Below are positions 8,064 through 16,359 of a DNA stretch of 25,630 nucleotides, piece after piece. This stretch comes from DASZHC01 sp035938215 (GTDB lineage: Bacteria; Verrucomicrobiota; Verrucomicrobiia; Chthoniobacterales; JAFAMB01): the NCBI GenBank assembly GCA_035938215.1, contig DASZHC010000030.1:1-25630 (forward strand), written 5' to 3'. The notes under the pieces were generated by a model. It ran no database searches. It saw only the letters and a program-made list of their open reading frames with translations, and was not told the DNA's origin. A program made the translations under genes and the position numbers. Numbering within the stretch: position 1 is the first letter of the stretch; every line of letters begins with the position of its first letter.

Positions 8064-10322
8064 ATGCCTCGACCCAAAAAATCGTCCGTACTCGATTTTA
8101 GGATATTGTTTCTGGCCGCGCTTATTCTTGTTGCTCTTGCCGCCATCGCTGTACGTCTCTGGTTTGTTCAGGTAAAGATGGTCGACTATTATCGCGGACG
8201 CATTCAGGGAAGCTCGGAGGTTACCGTCCGCATTCCTTCGGTTCGGGGGGAAATCCGAGACCGAAATGGAATTCCTCTGGCGACAAATCGCCCAAGTTAC
8301 GAAGTGGACTTTTACCTCCCCGACCTCGTGAGCGGATACAAGAAACAGTACGGTCAGCCGCCCATGGTGGAGTTTCGGGCAAAGGACTCCAATGGGATGC
8401 TTCATGACCGGAAAGAAGCTGATATCGTGCAAATCGTCGATAAGACGATCATCCCTCGCTTGGAGGAGCTTAAAGTCGCCGAACCGTACAATTCTCAGCG
8501 ATTGCGGACGCACTACCGGAACAATACTTTGGTGCCTTTTGCTTACCGGGAAGACCTCGACTTTGCCACATTCTCGAAGTTTGCTGAAAAAGATCTCGGT
8601 TTGCCGGGCGTCCAGGTCAATGTAAGACCGGTGCGCAAATATGTGTACAACGGTCTTGCCGCCCATTTACTGGGTTACGTGGGCAGCGCAAAGGATATTA
8701 ACCAGCTGCCGGACATCAAGGATTTCAATTTTTACGAACCTGACATTCAGGGCAAAACCAATATCGAATTGTATCTGGATGACGCGCTCCGTGGAAAGCC
8801 CGGGAAGCGGATACTGAAGAAGAACGCAAAGAATAGACTCGAGGGTGAGAAGGAGGTTATCCAGCCAAAGCCGGGTGCGAACGTCTATCTGACAATTGAC
8901 GCTCGCATGGAATACATAACTGAAAGAGCGTTGAGATCCGTAGGGCGTGCGGCTGCGGTCGTAGTCAACCCGAATACGGGGCAGATTCTTGCAATGGCAT
9001 CGGTCCCTTCGTACGACCCGAACAAATTCATTCCGGCAATTTCAGCGCGGGATTGGGCTGAACTAAAGGACGCGGATGCCGACCCGTTGACGAACCGCGC
9101 GATCAGCGCATTCGCGCCTGGCTCAAGTTACAAGATCGCGACAGCGCTGGCCGGGATAACCAGAGGGCTGGCCAAGTCTGTATTTACCTGCAACGGCGGG
9201 GTAACCTATGGAAATACTTACATGCGCTGCTGGATACAGGCAGAGCATGGCGGGTCTCATGGTCCACAAACTCTTACCGAGGCGATCAAGAACTCGTGCG
9301 ACGCATTCTTTTATCAATACGGGAACGCTGCCGGAATTGAAGCGATCGATGCTGTCGGAAAGACGCTCGGTCTCGGCGAAGTTTCTGGCATCGAGCTGAC
9401 AAATGAAGCGCCCGGCATTCTTCCTTCTCCGGAGTGGCTGAAATCAAGCCACAACCAGAGGTGGAGTCAGGGTCAGACAGCGAATACCTCCATCGGCCAG
9501 GGATACGTCCTTGCAACTCCGCTTCAAATGGCGATGATCGCCGCGACAGTGGCAAATGGCGGCATATCCTACCAACCAAGTTTAGTTTACCAGATTCAGG
9601 AAAGCGACGGCACCGCGGCAAGACGACCTCAGAAAATCAGAGGCGATCTCACAAAGGCGAACAAACTTTCGTCCGACCAGATTGAGATTGTCCGCAAGGG
9701 TATGTGGCGCGTCGTCAACGATTCGGGCACTGGAACTCGCGCCAAAGTTCCCGGAGTGACTGTAGCGGGCAAGACGGGTACAGCACAGGCGTGGACCGAG
9801 GGAGAAAAGGACGATAATGCCTGGTTCATTGCATTTGCGCCGTATGAGCATCCTAAACTCGCCTTGGCGGTTCTTGTTCAAGGCGGTAAAGCCGGCGGTG
9901 AAGTTGCGGCGCCGATCGCAGCGAAAATAATAGAGGAATGTCTCGCTCTCGAGCGCGGCTACGATCCGCAGATCAAGCCCATGGACGCCGCAGTCGGCAA
10001 CTTTAAGGAAGTGAATCGCGTAGACTTCAAGAACAGCACCATACCTGCACAACTTGCGTCGACAGATGACGAAACGTCGGATACGAAAGACCGCCCTTCG
10101 GCAGACGAAGAGAAGAAGCATTCCAGAAGGGATCGCGCTTCCGTGGCTGAACCAGACATCCGTCCAGACACAGACAATCACCGCGTTGCTTCGCGGGCTG
10201 AGCCTACCCCAGAGAAACGGCACAGCTTTTTCGATTTTTTCAGGAGAAAGCCAAAGGATGAATCCCAGGGGCAGCAGCCAGCGCAGCAACCGCAGAAAAA
10301 GCATCACTTTCTGTTTTTCTAA
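8064..10322 (+). CDS. mrdA: Penicillin-binding protein 2 (elongasome transpeptidase) with long C-terminal tail
   Basis: Class B PBP that cross-links peptidoglycan during elongation; periplasmic, anchored by one N-terminal helix (about residues 11-33, FRILFLAALILVALAAIAVR). The pedestal domain begins with RGEIRDRNGIPLATNRPSYEV. Transpeptidase motifs: S354-S-Y-K357 (nucleophile motif in FAPGSSYKIA), the NSCD form of the second motif, and K570-T-G-T. At 752 residues it is more than 100 longer than E. coli PBP2. The excess is a hydrophilic, probably disordered tail after about residue 640, rich in charged residues, ending in a Gln/Lys/His stretch and HHFLFF. It lies in the mre operon, 11 bases after mreD; rodA is not adjacent. 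Confidence 0.94.
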   Translation: MPRPKKSSVLDFRILFLAALILVALAAIAVRLWFVQVKMVDYYRGRIQGSSEVTVRIPSVRGEIRDRNGIPLATNRPSYEVDFYLPDLVSGYKKQYGQPPMVEFRAKDSNGMLHDRKEADIVQIVDKTIIPRLEELKVAEPYNSQRLRTHYRNNTLVPFAYREDLDFATFSKFAEKDLGLPGVQVNVRPVRKYVYNGLAAHLLGYVGSAKDINQLPDIKDFNFYEPDIQGKTNIELYLDDALRGKPGKRILKKNAKNRLEGEKEVIQPKPGANVYLTIDARMEYITERALRSVGRAAAVVVNPNTGQILAMASVPSYDPNKFIPAISARDWAELKDADADPLTNRAISAFAPGSSYKIATALAGITRGLAKSVFTCNGGVTYGNTYMRCWIQAEHGGSHGPQTLTEAIKNSCDAFFYQYGNAAGIEAIDAVGKTLGLGEVSGIELTNEAPGILPSPEWLKSSHNQRWSQGQTANTSIGQGYVLATPLQMAMIAATVANGGISYQPSLVYQIQESDGTAARRPQKIRGDLTKANKLSSDQIEIVRKGMWRVVNDSGTGTRAKVPGVTVAGKTGTAQAWTEGEKDDNAWFIAFAPYEHPKLALAVLVQGGKAGGEVAAPIAAKIIEECLALERGYDPQIKPMDAAVGNFKEVNRVDFKNSTIPAQLASTDDETSDTKDRPSADEEKKHSRRDRASVAEPDIRPDTDNHRVASRAEPTPEKRHSFFDFFRRKPKDESQGQQPAQQPQKKHHFLFF

Positions 10323-10351
10323 AACGTTGGCTAGTTTTCTCTAAATTCATC

Positions 10352-11920
10352 ATGCTCGACAAAGTTAAACAATTTCTCGGCCTATCAAATCGAAAGACCG
10401 GCAACCATCTCGTAATCAGTTGTGAAAAGCTCGAGCGGCGCGTCGCCCTGCTCGAGGACGGCATACTGGAAGAATACAATATCGAAAGAGACACCGACCG
10501 GAACATCGTCGGCAGCATCTTCAAGGGCAAAGTAAAGAATATCGAACATGGATTGAAAGCCATGTTCGTTGACATCGGCTTTGAAAAAAATGCGTTCCTT
10601 CATTTCTGGGATGCGCTGCCCGGTTTGGACAGCGGCGTGGAGGAGGTCAATCGCGCGAGCGAACGCAAATCGAAAAAGAAGATCAATGCGAAGGATGTGC
10701 CGGAGATTTACCCCGTTGGTTCTGAAGTGATGGTGCAAGTAACCAAAGGGCCCATCAGCAACAAAGGGCCGCGGATTACGACCAACATCAGCCTCGCGGG
10801 ACGTTATCTTGTTCTGATGCCGCACAATGATCAGAGCGGCATATCGCGCAAGATCGAAGATCCCAAAGAGCGCGAACGGCTTCGCACGATATTGCAACGG
10901 CTTGATATCCCGGAAGGGATGGGTGTCATTATCCGAACCATCGGTGAAGCACAGCGAGCACGTTATTTTGTGCGGGACCTCGGTTTGTTGATTGAGCAGT
11001 GGCGCCAGATTGAAGAAGCATTCAAGAGCAATCCCGGGGCGAGCGTTCTGTTTCAAGAACCGGATCTCGTCGACAGAACCGTGCGCGACTTTCTTACAGA
11101 AGACATCAATGTCGTGTATTGTGACGACGAGGCAGCGGTCGAGCGAATGCAGAATCTCGTAGGCCAAATTTCAAAGCGCTCGAAGAAACGGATCTTTTTT
11201 TACAACGAGTCGGTCCCGATATTTGACAAATTCAACGTCCAGAAGCAAATCGACGACGCGTTTCATCGCCAGGTATGGCTGCGATGCGGCGGTTACATCG
11301 TTATTGACGAGACGGAGGCGCTCATTGCGATCGACGTTAACACCGGACGCAACAAGGGGGCCAGAGACGTCGAGAAGACAATTCTCCAGACAAACCTTGA
11401 AGCGGCGGATGAAATTTCTCGGCAGCTCCGCCTTCGTAACATCGGAGGGCTTATCATCAGCGATTTCATCGATATGAAGAACCGGAAGGACCAGCAAATG
11501 GTTTATAACCGGATGAAGGAACGTTTGAAAAGAGACAAGGCGAAGACACACGTCCTGGCTATTTCGCCACTTGGACTCATGGAAATGACGCGCCAACGGG
11601 CACAGGAAAGCCTGACCGGATCGATGTTCGTTACCTGTCCCTACTGCAGCGGACGAGCTGTCGTGAAAAGCCCGATGACGATGAGCGTGGAGATTCAGCG
11701 CGCCCTTCACAGTTTGATGCGCCAGCATCCTGATGTGCATGATGTCCGAGTCATTGTAAACCCGGAGGTCTTGAATCGGCTCAAGACTGAAGATGAAGAA
11801 CTGCTGGTCGAAATCGAACGCAAATACGAGGGACGATTAACTTTTCGATCGGATCCTACCTATCACCACGAAAAATTTCTTATTCTTGACGGAACGAACA
11901 ACCAGGAATTGCGGGCATGA
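10352..11920 (+). CDS. rng: Ribonuclease E/G family endoribonuclease (RNase G-like)
   Basis: Endoribonuclease of rRNA maturation and mRNA decay. 522 residues: S1 RNA-binding domain in the first ~140 residues (GSIFKGKVKNIEHGLKAMFV, DIGFEKNAFLHF), the RNase H-like and 5'-sensor regions, catalytic aspartates D328 (AIDVNTGR) and D371 (IISDFIDM), and the zinc-link cysteines C429 and C432 (CPYC). It lacks the long C-terminal scaffold of E. coli RNase E, so it resembles RNase G. Between the S1 strands a Lys-rich insert (ERKSKKKINAKDVPEIYP) replaces the usual short loop. Start ATG 10352, 29 bases after mrdA. rng next to mreBCD is also the arrangement in E. coli. Confidence 0.94.
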   Translation: MLDKVKQFLGLSNRKTGNHLVISCEKLERRVALLEDGILEEYNIERDTDRNIVGSIFKGKVKNIEHGLKAMFVDIGFEKNAFLHFWDALPGLDSGVEEVNRASERKSKKKINAKDVPEIYPVGSEVMVQVTKGPISNKGPRITTNISLAGRYLVLMPHNDQSGISRKIEDPKERERLRTILQRLDIPEGMGVIIRTIGEAQRARYFVRDLGLLIEQWRQIEEAFKSNPGASVLFQEPDLVDRTVRDFLTEDINVVYCDDEAAVERMQNLVGQISKRSKKRIFFYNESVPIFDKFNVQKQIDDAFHRQVWLRCGGYIVIDETEALIAIDVNTGRNKGARDVEKTILQTNLEAADEISRQLRLRNIGGLIISDFIDMKNRKDQQMVYNRMKERLKRDKAKTHVLAISPLGLMEMTRQRAQESLTGSMFVTCPYCSGRAVVKSPMTMSVEIQRALHSLMRQHPDVHDVRVIVNPEVLNRLKTEDEELLVEIERKYEGRLTFRSDPTYHHEKFLILDGTNNQELRA

Positions 11921-12020
11921 GTTTCTGCGAATATTCTAGCGGGGCCGCCCCTCAGACCGGCGAGAGGCAAGGACCTCAAGGTCGCGTGGGGAGCAGCGCC
12001 GATCGGTGAAGCAGCCTTGC
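11921..12020. other. Convergent intergenic region with small hairpins
   Basis: 100 bases between the convergent rng and ABC permease genes. It contains GGGGCCGCCCC near 11941, GACCT-CA-AGGTC near 11971, and an outer pair GCAAGG/CCTTGC (about 11968 and 12014). No T-run follows, so a Rho-independent terminator is not clear. Confidence 0.35.
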
Positions 12021-13202
12021 TTAGTCCTCGATACTGCGCAAAAGATAGGCGGCCCCGGCACAGGTTAGCACTGATCCGATTGCAAGAAAAAGCAGATCGC
12101 CAGCAATATAACCCACATCGGCGTTATAGAGGTTCACGCTGCGGAATGCACGGCAAAAGTGCGTTAGCGGAAACAGCTCTGAACAGATTCGGACGGCGCG
12201 CGGGAGTTGTTCCAGAGGCGCAAAAGCACCGGACAAGAGGAATACAGGCAAAAGAAAGAATACCGAAATCTGGATCGCTTGGGTTTGAGTACGTGAAAAG
12301 GCCGAAATCAACAATCCGAGGCCGAGCGAAAAAAGGAGAAATAGAAAGCAGGTAATCGTAAGGAGCACGGGTTCATGAAACTTCACTCCAAAATGCAGAT
12401 TGCCGACCGCGATTGTGCTGGCTATGAGAAACATCGAAATGACCAGATAAGGCAGCACTTTACCGATCACAACTTCTGAATGGCGCAAGGGAGTTACCAG
12501 GAGTTGTGATAACGTGCCGACTTCGCGTTCCCGCGTGATGGCACTGGCGATCAGGGTCACCGTCAAAAGTTGCAGAATCAGTCCGACGATCCCCGGCACA
12601 ACGTAGTCAATAAATAACAATTTCGGGTTGTAGAGTGTTTCAGCCTTGATTTCCCAGGGGGTCATCATCGAACTGAATTCGTGACGAATTTCCCGCGGAA
12701 GATTCTTTCCAAGGTCGATGATTTCGTCCGGCAGATTTTCGATGAGATTGTCTCTCCGCGAACTTTGATAATCGCCAAGAACCTCCTGGAGAACGCCCTG
12801 TACCGAAGGAGCGGTGTTTGTATCCGTTCCGTCCAAGACCAACCGGATAGGGAGCGGTTCACCGTTGCGCAGTCCGTCGCCCCAACCTTCCGGGATGACA
12901 ATCGCCGCCTGGACCCCGACACGGAACAGATCGATTTGACCGTTCGGATCTCCGCGCCATGCCTTCCATAAGAAGGTATCTTTCGCTTTAACTCGATCCA
13001 GAAACTCCCGGCTCTCCTTGCTGTTGTCAGCATCGAAGTACATCGCCGGAACATCACGAAGTGACGTTCCTTCGAAGGCGTGCCCGAAGAGAAAGGTAAA
13101 GAATGGAGGGAGAACTACCAAAAGGATCATTACACGTCTGTCCCTCCAAACATGAATGAATTCCTTATAGGCGATGGTGAGGATGGCGCTCCAGGAAATC
13201 AT
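12021..13202 (-). CDS. ABC-2 type transporter permease
   Basis: Membrane half of an ABC exporter of the YhhJ/YbhR type. 393 residues: one N-terminal membrane segment (VMILLVVLPPFFTFLFGHAF, about 24-43), a large external domain of about 130 residues, then five membrane segments in the C-terminal half starting with YVVPGIVGLILQLLTVTLIA. The ABC-2 signature ITREREVGTLSQLLVTPLRHSE is present. ATG 13202 overlaps the ATPase stop by four bases. No membrane-fusion (HlyD-like) gene adjoins, so the exported substrate is unknown. Confidence 0.9.
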   Translation of the reverse strand: MISWSAILTIAYKEFIHVWRDRRVMILLVVLPPFFTFLFGHAFEGTSLRDVPAMYFDADNSKESREFLDRVKAKDTFLWKAWRGDPNGQIDLFRVGVQAAIVIPEGWGDGLRNGEPLPIRLVLDGTDTNTAPSVQGVLQEVLGDYQSSRRDNLIENLPDEIIDLGKNLPREIRHEFSSMMTPWEIKAETLYNPKLLFIDYVVPGIVGLILQLLTVTLIASAITREREVGTLSQLLVTPLRHSEVVIGKVLPYLVISMFLIASTIAVGNLHFGVKFHEPVLLTITCFLFLLFSLGLGLLISAFSRTQTQAIQISVFFLLPVFLLSGAFAPLEQLPRAVRICSELFPLTHFCRAFRSVNLYNADVGYIAGDLLFLAIGSVLTCAGAAYLLRSIED

Positions 13203-14173
13203 CGACCGGGCCCCGCTCCCACTGTTTCTTCTGTGAGAGAATCCGTTTGATGATACCCCTGAGAATAGGCACGGAAAACATCCTCCATGTCCGGTTCAAC
13301 CCAGTTGAAGCCAAAAAATCTGAGATCCGGGAATGGCCAATGACTCTGCCACTCCCGCAACAGCGCGTATGGATCTTTGGCGTGGAGACGAAGATTTCCA
13401 CTGCGAAGATCGACTCCGTAGATCCCAGGCAATTTTCTTAGCTGAAAGAGCGCCGGCATAGCCGGTTCGATCTGCACTTCCAGGAGATGGCCGGTGAGGC
13501 TTTCTTTGAGAGCGCGCGGTGATCCTTTCGCGATCAACCGGCCCTGGTCGACAAAGCCGACATCCGTACAGCGCTCGGCTTCGTCCATGTAATGGGTTGT
13601 GACGAAAATCGTAGTTCGATTCTGGCTAAGCTCATAGAGCAGATCCCAAATTTGCTGCCGGTGCGTCGGATCCAGCCCCGCCGTTGGTTCATCCAAAAAC
13701 AATAGCGCCGGTTCATGCGTTAAAGCACAAGCTATGGCGAGCAATTGTTTGTAGCCGCCGGACAAACTTCCGGCTCGTTCGGTTCCTCGCAACTCCAGAT
13801 CCATATCGCAAAGCACCTTTGCGATTCGATCTTTTACCTTCGACCGTGGAACCTTATACGCTCCGCAAAAGAAACGGAGATTTTCATTGACCGTCAAATC
13901 CGGGTAAAGGCTGAACCTCTGAGGTACGTAACCGAACTGCGATCGAATGGCGAATCGCTCTCTCCAAACATCACGGCCGCCGATCGTGCCCTTGCCGAAC
14001 GTGGGCTTCGTCAGGCCGCAAAGCATCCGGATTGTAGTCGTCTTTCCGGCGCCATTTGCACCGAGAAATCCGAAGATCTCGCCAGCTCGGATCGCCATTG
14101 AGATTCTATCGGCGGCAACCTTCTTCCCGAATTTCTTCGAGAGATTCTTGAGGACGATGAGCGACTCAGACAT
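13199..14173 (-). CDS. ABC transporter ATP-binding protein
   Basis: ATPase that powers the permease encoded next to it. 324 residues: Walker A GANGAGKTT at 38-46, Q-loop near FGYVPQRFSLYPDLT, signature LSGGYKQ, Walker B LLFLDEPTAGLD, and the switch histidine in TTHYMDEAE. The C-terminal ~90 residues resemble the accessory domain of DrrA/CcmA-type drug or polysaccharide exporters and end in SLTEETVGAGPGR. Start ATG 14173. The remains of the upstream gene's C-terminus end 70 bases before it, so it could be co-transcribed with the outer-membrane protein gene. Confidence 0.93.
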   Translation of the reverse strand: MSESLIVLKNLSKKFGKKVAADRISMAIRAGEIFGFLGANGAGKTTTIRMLCGLTKPTFGKGTIGGRDVWRERFAIRSQFGYVPQRFSLYPDLTVNENLRFFCGAYKVPRSKVKDRIAKVLCDMDLELRGTERAGSLSGGYKQLLAIACALTHEPALLFLDEPTAGLDPTHRQQIWDLLYELSQNRTTIFVTTHYMDEAERCTDVGFVDQGRLIAKGSPRALKESLTGHLLEVQIEPAMPALFQLRKLPGIYGVDLRSGNLRLHAKDPYALLREWQSHWPFPDLRFFGFNWVEPDMEDVFRAYSQGYHQTDSLTEETVGAGPGR

Positions 14174-14242
14174 GGAATTTCGCAGAGATCCCTACCATTT
14201 GCTAATCTTCTGCAGATCGATACCGCAAATTGCATTGGCACG

Positions 14243-14312
14243 TCAAAACTTTGCTGTTATTCCAATGCGTCCGAACGGTACAACATCCTCAGACAACACT
14301 TTGAAATCATCC
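14243..14312 (-). pseudogene. Out-of-frame C-terminal strand of the beta-barrel gene
   Basis: Read on the minus strand from about 14312 to the TGA at 14245-14243, the DNA encodes DDFKVLSEDVVPFGRIGITAKF. This has the alternating pattern and terminal Phe expected of the last strand of an outer-membrane barrel, whereas the in-frame continuation of the upstream gene is Cys-rich and basic. A perfect 10-base inverted repeat (CTCAGACAAC at 14288-14297, GTTGTCTGAG at 14323-14332) flanks the suspected junction. Confidence 0.5.
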
Positions 14313-14970
14313 GCAGGGTCACGTTGTCTGAGAGCAGATATCTAAGCTGCGGACGCGGCGGTATGCCCTCGATCACCCATTTGCTGCCAATCTTCCAGTG
14401 CAGTCCAATTGCGGGATACACAGGAAAATCGCTGTTAATATCTACTGATACGCCTCCTATGAAGACAAGATCTGTACTCACAAAATAGGAGCCCCCGATC
14501 TGGAACGGAACATTGAAGTCCTTAGAAGAAATGTTCCGAAAACTTCCATACAGACCTGGAAGAGCGTCGACGCGCAGAATGACTGCTGGAGAGACCTGGA
14601 AATCTGCGCCGACGACGAGATTCAGCCCTTGAACCGAATCTGGAATCGGGGCGGTTGGATCAGGATCGAAGGAGTACCACTGCCATTGTACTCCAAGGCG
14701 GAGCAACGCCGACCTGCTAACCTGCGTCGACACAACAACTCCGGCGGAACTGCTGATTTCCGTAATATCCCCCACACTTCTCGACCCCCTCTTCGCTTCG
14801 CCGGTTCCAACATAAGAGGCTTCGCCGCCGGCCTCGTATGAGAATGGCGATACGGAAGGCGACTCTCTAAGAACTGCCTGCCCTTTCAAAGTCAAATCCC
14901 CGGCAACACAGAAAGCAAAGAGAACGCAGAAAAATCGTGCTGCTGCAATTGCACCGAAACCAGCATTCAT
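14257..14970 (-). CDS. Outer-membrane beta-barrel-like protein with probably frameshifted C-terminus
   Basis: 237 residues with a signal-peptide-like N-terminus (AAARFFCVLFAFCVAG, cleavage probably near residue 24-32) followed by alternating beta strands (SYEAGGEASYVGTG, ALLRLGVQWQWYSFDP, LNLVVGADFQVSPAVILRVD, PAIGLHWKIGSKWVIEGIP). It recalls the DUF6268-type barrel proteins, a recollection I cannot test here. The last ~15 residues after SDNVTL (ISKCCLRMLYRSDALE) are unlike a barrel end. In another frame the same DNA reads DDFKVLSEDVVPFGRIGITAKF and stops at 14243-14245, a good C-terminal strand with a terminal Phe. This points to a small indel near 14305-14320, natural or from sequencing. 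Function unknown. Confidence 0.68.
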   Translation of the reverse strand: MNAGFGAIAAARFFCVLFAFCVAGDLTLKGQAVLRESPSVSPFSYEAGGEASYVGTGEAKRGSRSVGDITEISSSAGVVVSTQVSRSALLRLGVQWQWYSFDPDPTAPIPDSVQGLNLVVGADFQVSPAVILRVDALPGLYGSFRNISSKDFNVPFQIGGSYFVSTDLVFIGGVSVDINSDFPVYPAIGLHWKIGSKWVIEGIPPRPQLRYLLSDNVTLRMISKCCLRMLYRSDALE

Positions 14971-15006
14971 GGGAATCTGACCATCATTCGCAACCCTAAC
15001 GCTCTA

Positions 15007-15102
15007 TAGAATCCTTGAAAAGGCTAAACCACCTAATGATAAGTGCCCTGATACGGAAAAAACTAGACTCATCTGCAGCCGGTTTTGCCTTCAAGGATTC
15101 TA
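15007..15102. repeat. 96-bp palindromic element carrying copy A of the dispersed repeat
   Basis: The ends are inverted repeats: TAGAATCCTTGAAAAGGC at 15007-15024 and, on the minus strand, TAGAATCCTTGAAGGC at 15102-15087. Inside lies copy A of the ~50-bp repeat (15047-15096, minus orientation), with the T6 run at 15062-15057. The outermost TAG of the right end is the stop codon of the exported-protein gene at 15100. It is MITE- or REP-like. It also separates that gene from the beta-barrel gene and may influence transcription between them. Confidence 0.6.
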
Positions 15103-16116
15103 GCCCGAAGCATCTCTCAGGAACGCCCTGACGAACTTCTGAATCGCCCGCATCATTGCCGAGCCGGATCCGAGCCTTTCAACCCCGCGCAAATCACCAA
15201 GTTCTGACGCAGAAGTCATATCGACTCGCCAGACGAGCGTAGCGTCCTGATTGCCAACCTTGACAGGCCAGAATTGATAAAGAGTAACAACGGCGTAAAC
15301 CCCGCCACTCGAATAATATTGAAGATCCGCGGCTTGCCAACCGTCTCCGGCGGGTTTCCCATAGCTGGCCGACAGACTCAGTGCTGCGGTACCGTCAGCG
15401 TCAAATAATTGCCAGGATTGAGAGGGAGGCAAAGACCCGCGTCCGCCCCCAAGTGGAGTGGAAGAAATCAGCGAACTGAAATACGATCGAGCACTTCCGC
15501 TTTCTCTGATCAAGCTGGCAACCTCGTTTTCGACTCGCACAGGCGAGCCTGTCGTTTCATAAGACGCTTCTGCAGCCAACCCGCCCGACGAAAAGCTTTG
15601 AGCACGTCCGGCGAGCACCTTGCTCCAAAACGCTACGGCCGAGGAAGGCATCGCGCCATCGCCGCCGCCACCGGGCACAAACATTTTTACCTCGGCGTTA
15701 TTGAGCTGAAGTTTCGCGGCGTCGCCAGGCAGCTTCAACGTCGCATCGACGAAATTTTTAATCGAGGGATTAGATCGGACCGACGCAAGACTTTGAAAAT
15801 CGCTCGGGCTTCCCCTGCCGGAAAAGTCAGCCTGCGCGTAGACTTTTAGTTCGGGGTGTCGCGTCGGATTCCATCGCTGTTGCAACGCAGCGGTTGTTTT
15901 AGGTGGAGCCTTCACGATGTAAGCACTTTCGATCGATAAACCGCGGGAGTAACTCATCGCAGTTCCTTTTGAAGCGAGTACTTCGCCGTTGGCCAGTTTA
16001 GTAAGGTCTGCGTCTTTAAAAACCGAGACAGACCTGAGCTCAGAAATTGGATCAGCTCTGGCACTGAGGTCCAGACCTGACAAACAAGACACGACAGCAA
16101 AAAGCGTCGCAAACAT
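15100..16116 (-). CDS. Exported protein of unknown function
   Basis: I do not recognise the family. From ATG 16116 the protein is 338 residues with a clear signal peptide (MFATLFAVVSCLSGLDLSARA, cleavage likely after ARA, before DPISEL), so it is periplasmic, outer-membrane or secreted. The frame is open further upstream to 16173 but that adds a charged leader. The mature part contains Gly/Ser-rich stretches (FVPGGGGDGA, STPLGGGRGSLPPS) and a C-terminal region with aromatic beta strands (ADLQYYSSGGVYAVVTLYQF, ATLVWRVDMTSASELGDL). It ends in a basic helix AIQKFVRAFLRDASG. There is no lipobox or catalytic motif. Its stop codon belongs to repeat copy A, and copy B lies upstream in inverted orientation. 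Confidence 0.75.
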   Translation of the reverse strand: MFATLFAVVSCLSGLDLSARADPISELRSVSVFKDADLTKLANGEVLASKGTAMSYSRGLSIESAYIVKAPPKTTAALQQRWNPTRHPELKVYAQADFSGRGSPSDFQSLASVRSNPSIKNFVDATLKLPGDAAKLQLNNAEVKMFVPGGGGDGAMPSSAVAFWSKVLAGRAQSFSSGGLAAEASYETTGSPVRVENEVASLIRESGSARSYFSSLISSTPLGGGRGSLPPSQSWQLFDADGTAALSLSASYGKPAGDGWQAADLQYYSSGGVYAVVTLYQFWPVKVGNQDATLVWRVDMTSASELGDLRGVERLGSGSAMMRAIQKFVRAFLRDASG

Positions 16117-16223
16117 TCGAACGCTGGCGCCGCGCCATCCAGGGACGAGATTTTCAGTTCTCAAAGCAAACAATCGTACCCCTCGCCCATGTGAGCGTCA
16201 AGGCGCAGAGGAGCTTTGGAGAC

Positions 16224-16276
16224 CCTTGAAAAGCAAAACCGGTTGCAGATGAGTCAAGTTTTTTTCTGTATCCGCA
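16224..16276 (+). repeat. Dispersed repeat, copy B
   Basis: Begins CCTTGAAAAGCAAAACCGG and ends in TATCCGCA. The outer stem CTTGA (16225-16229) pairs with TCAAG (16254-16258); an inner stem GCAA (16233-16236) pairs with TTGC (16243-16246) around AACCGG; seven T follow at 16259-16265. This looks like a Rho-independent terminator, yet no plus-strand gene lies upstream of it, which favours a mobile or structural repeat. It sits 83 bases before the greA start. Confidence 0.7.
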
Positions 16277-16359
16277 CAGTAATCATTGCGCAATGCTAAA
16301 CAAACACCCCGATTTTTTATTGGCGCCGCTTTCGCTCTTCCCTATGTTCTTCCCGCCCT

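Noticed and set aside
7758..8666. 302-codon open frame on the minus strand
   Set aside because: Antisense to mreD and the PBP2 gene, both well supported; the translation has no recognisable domain.
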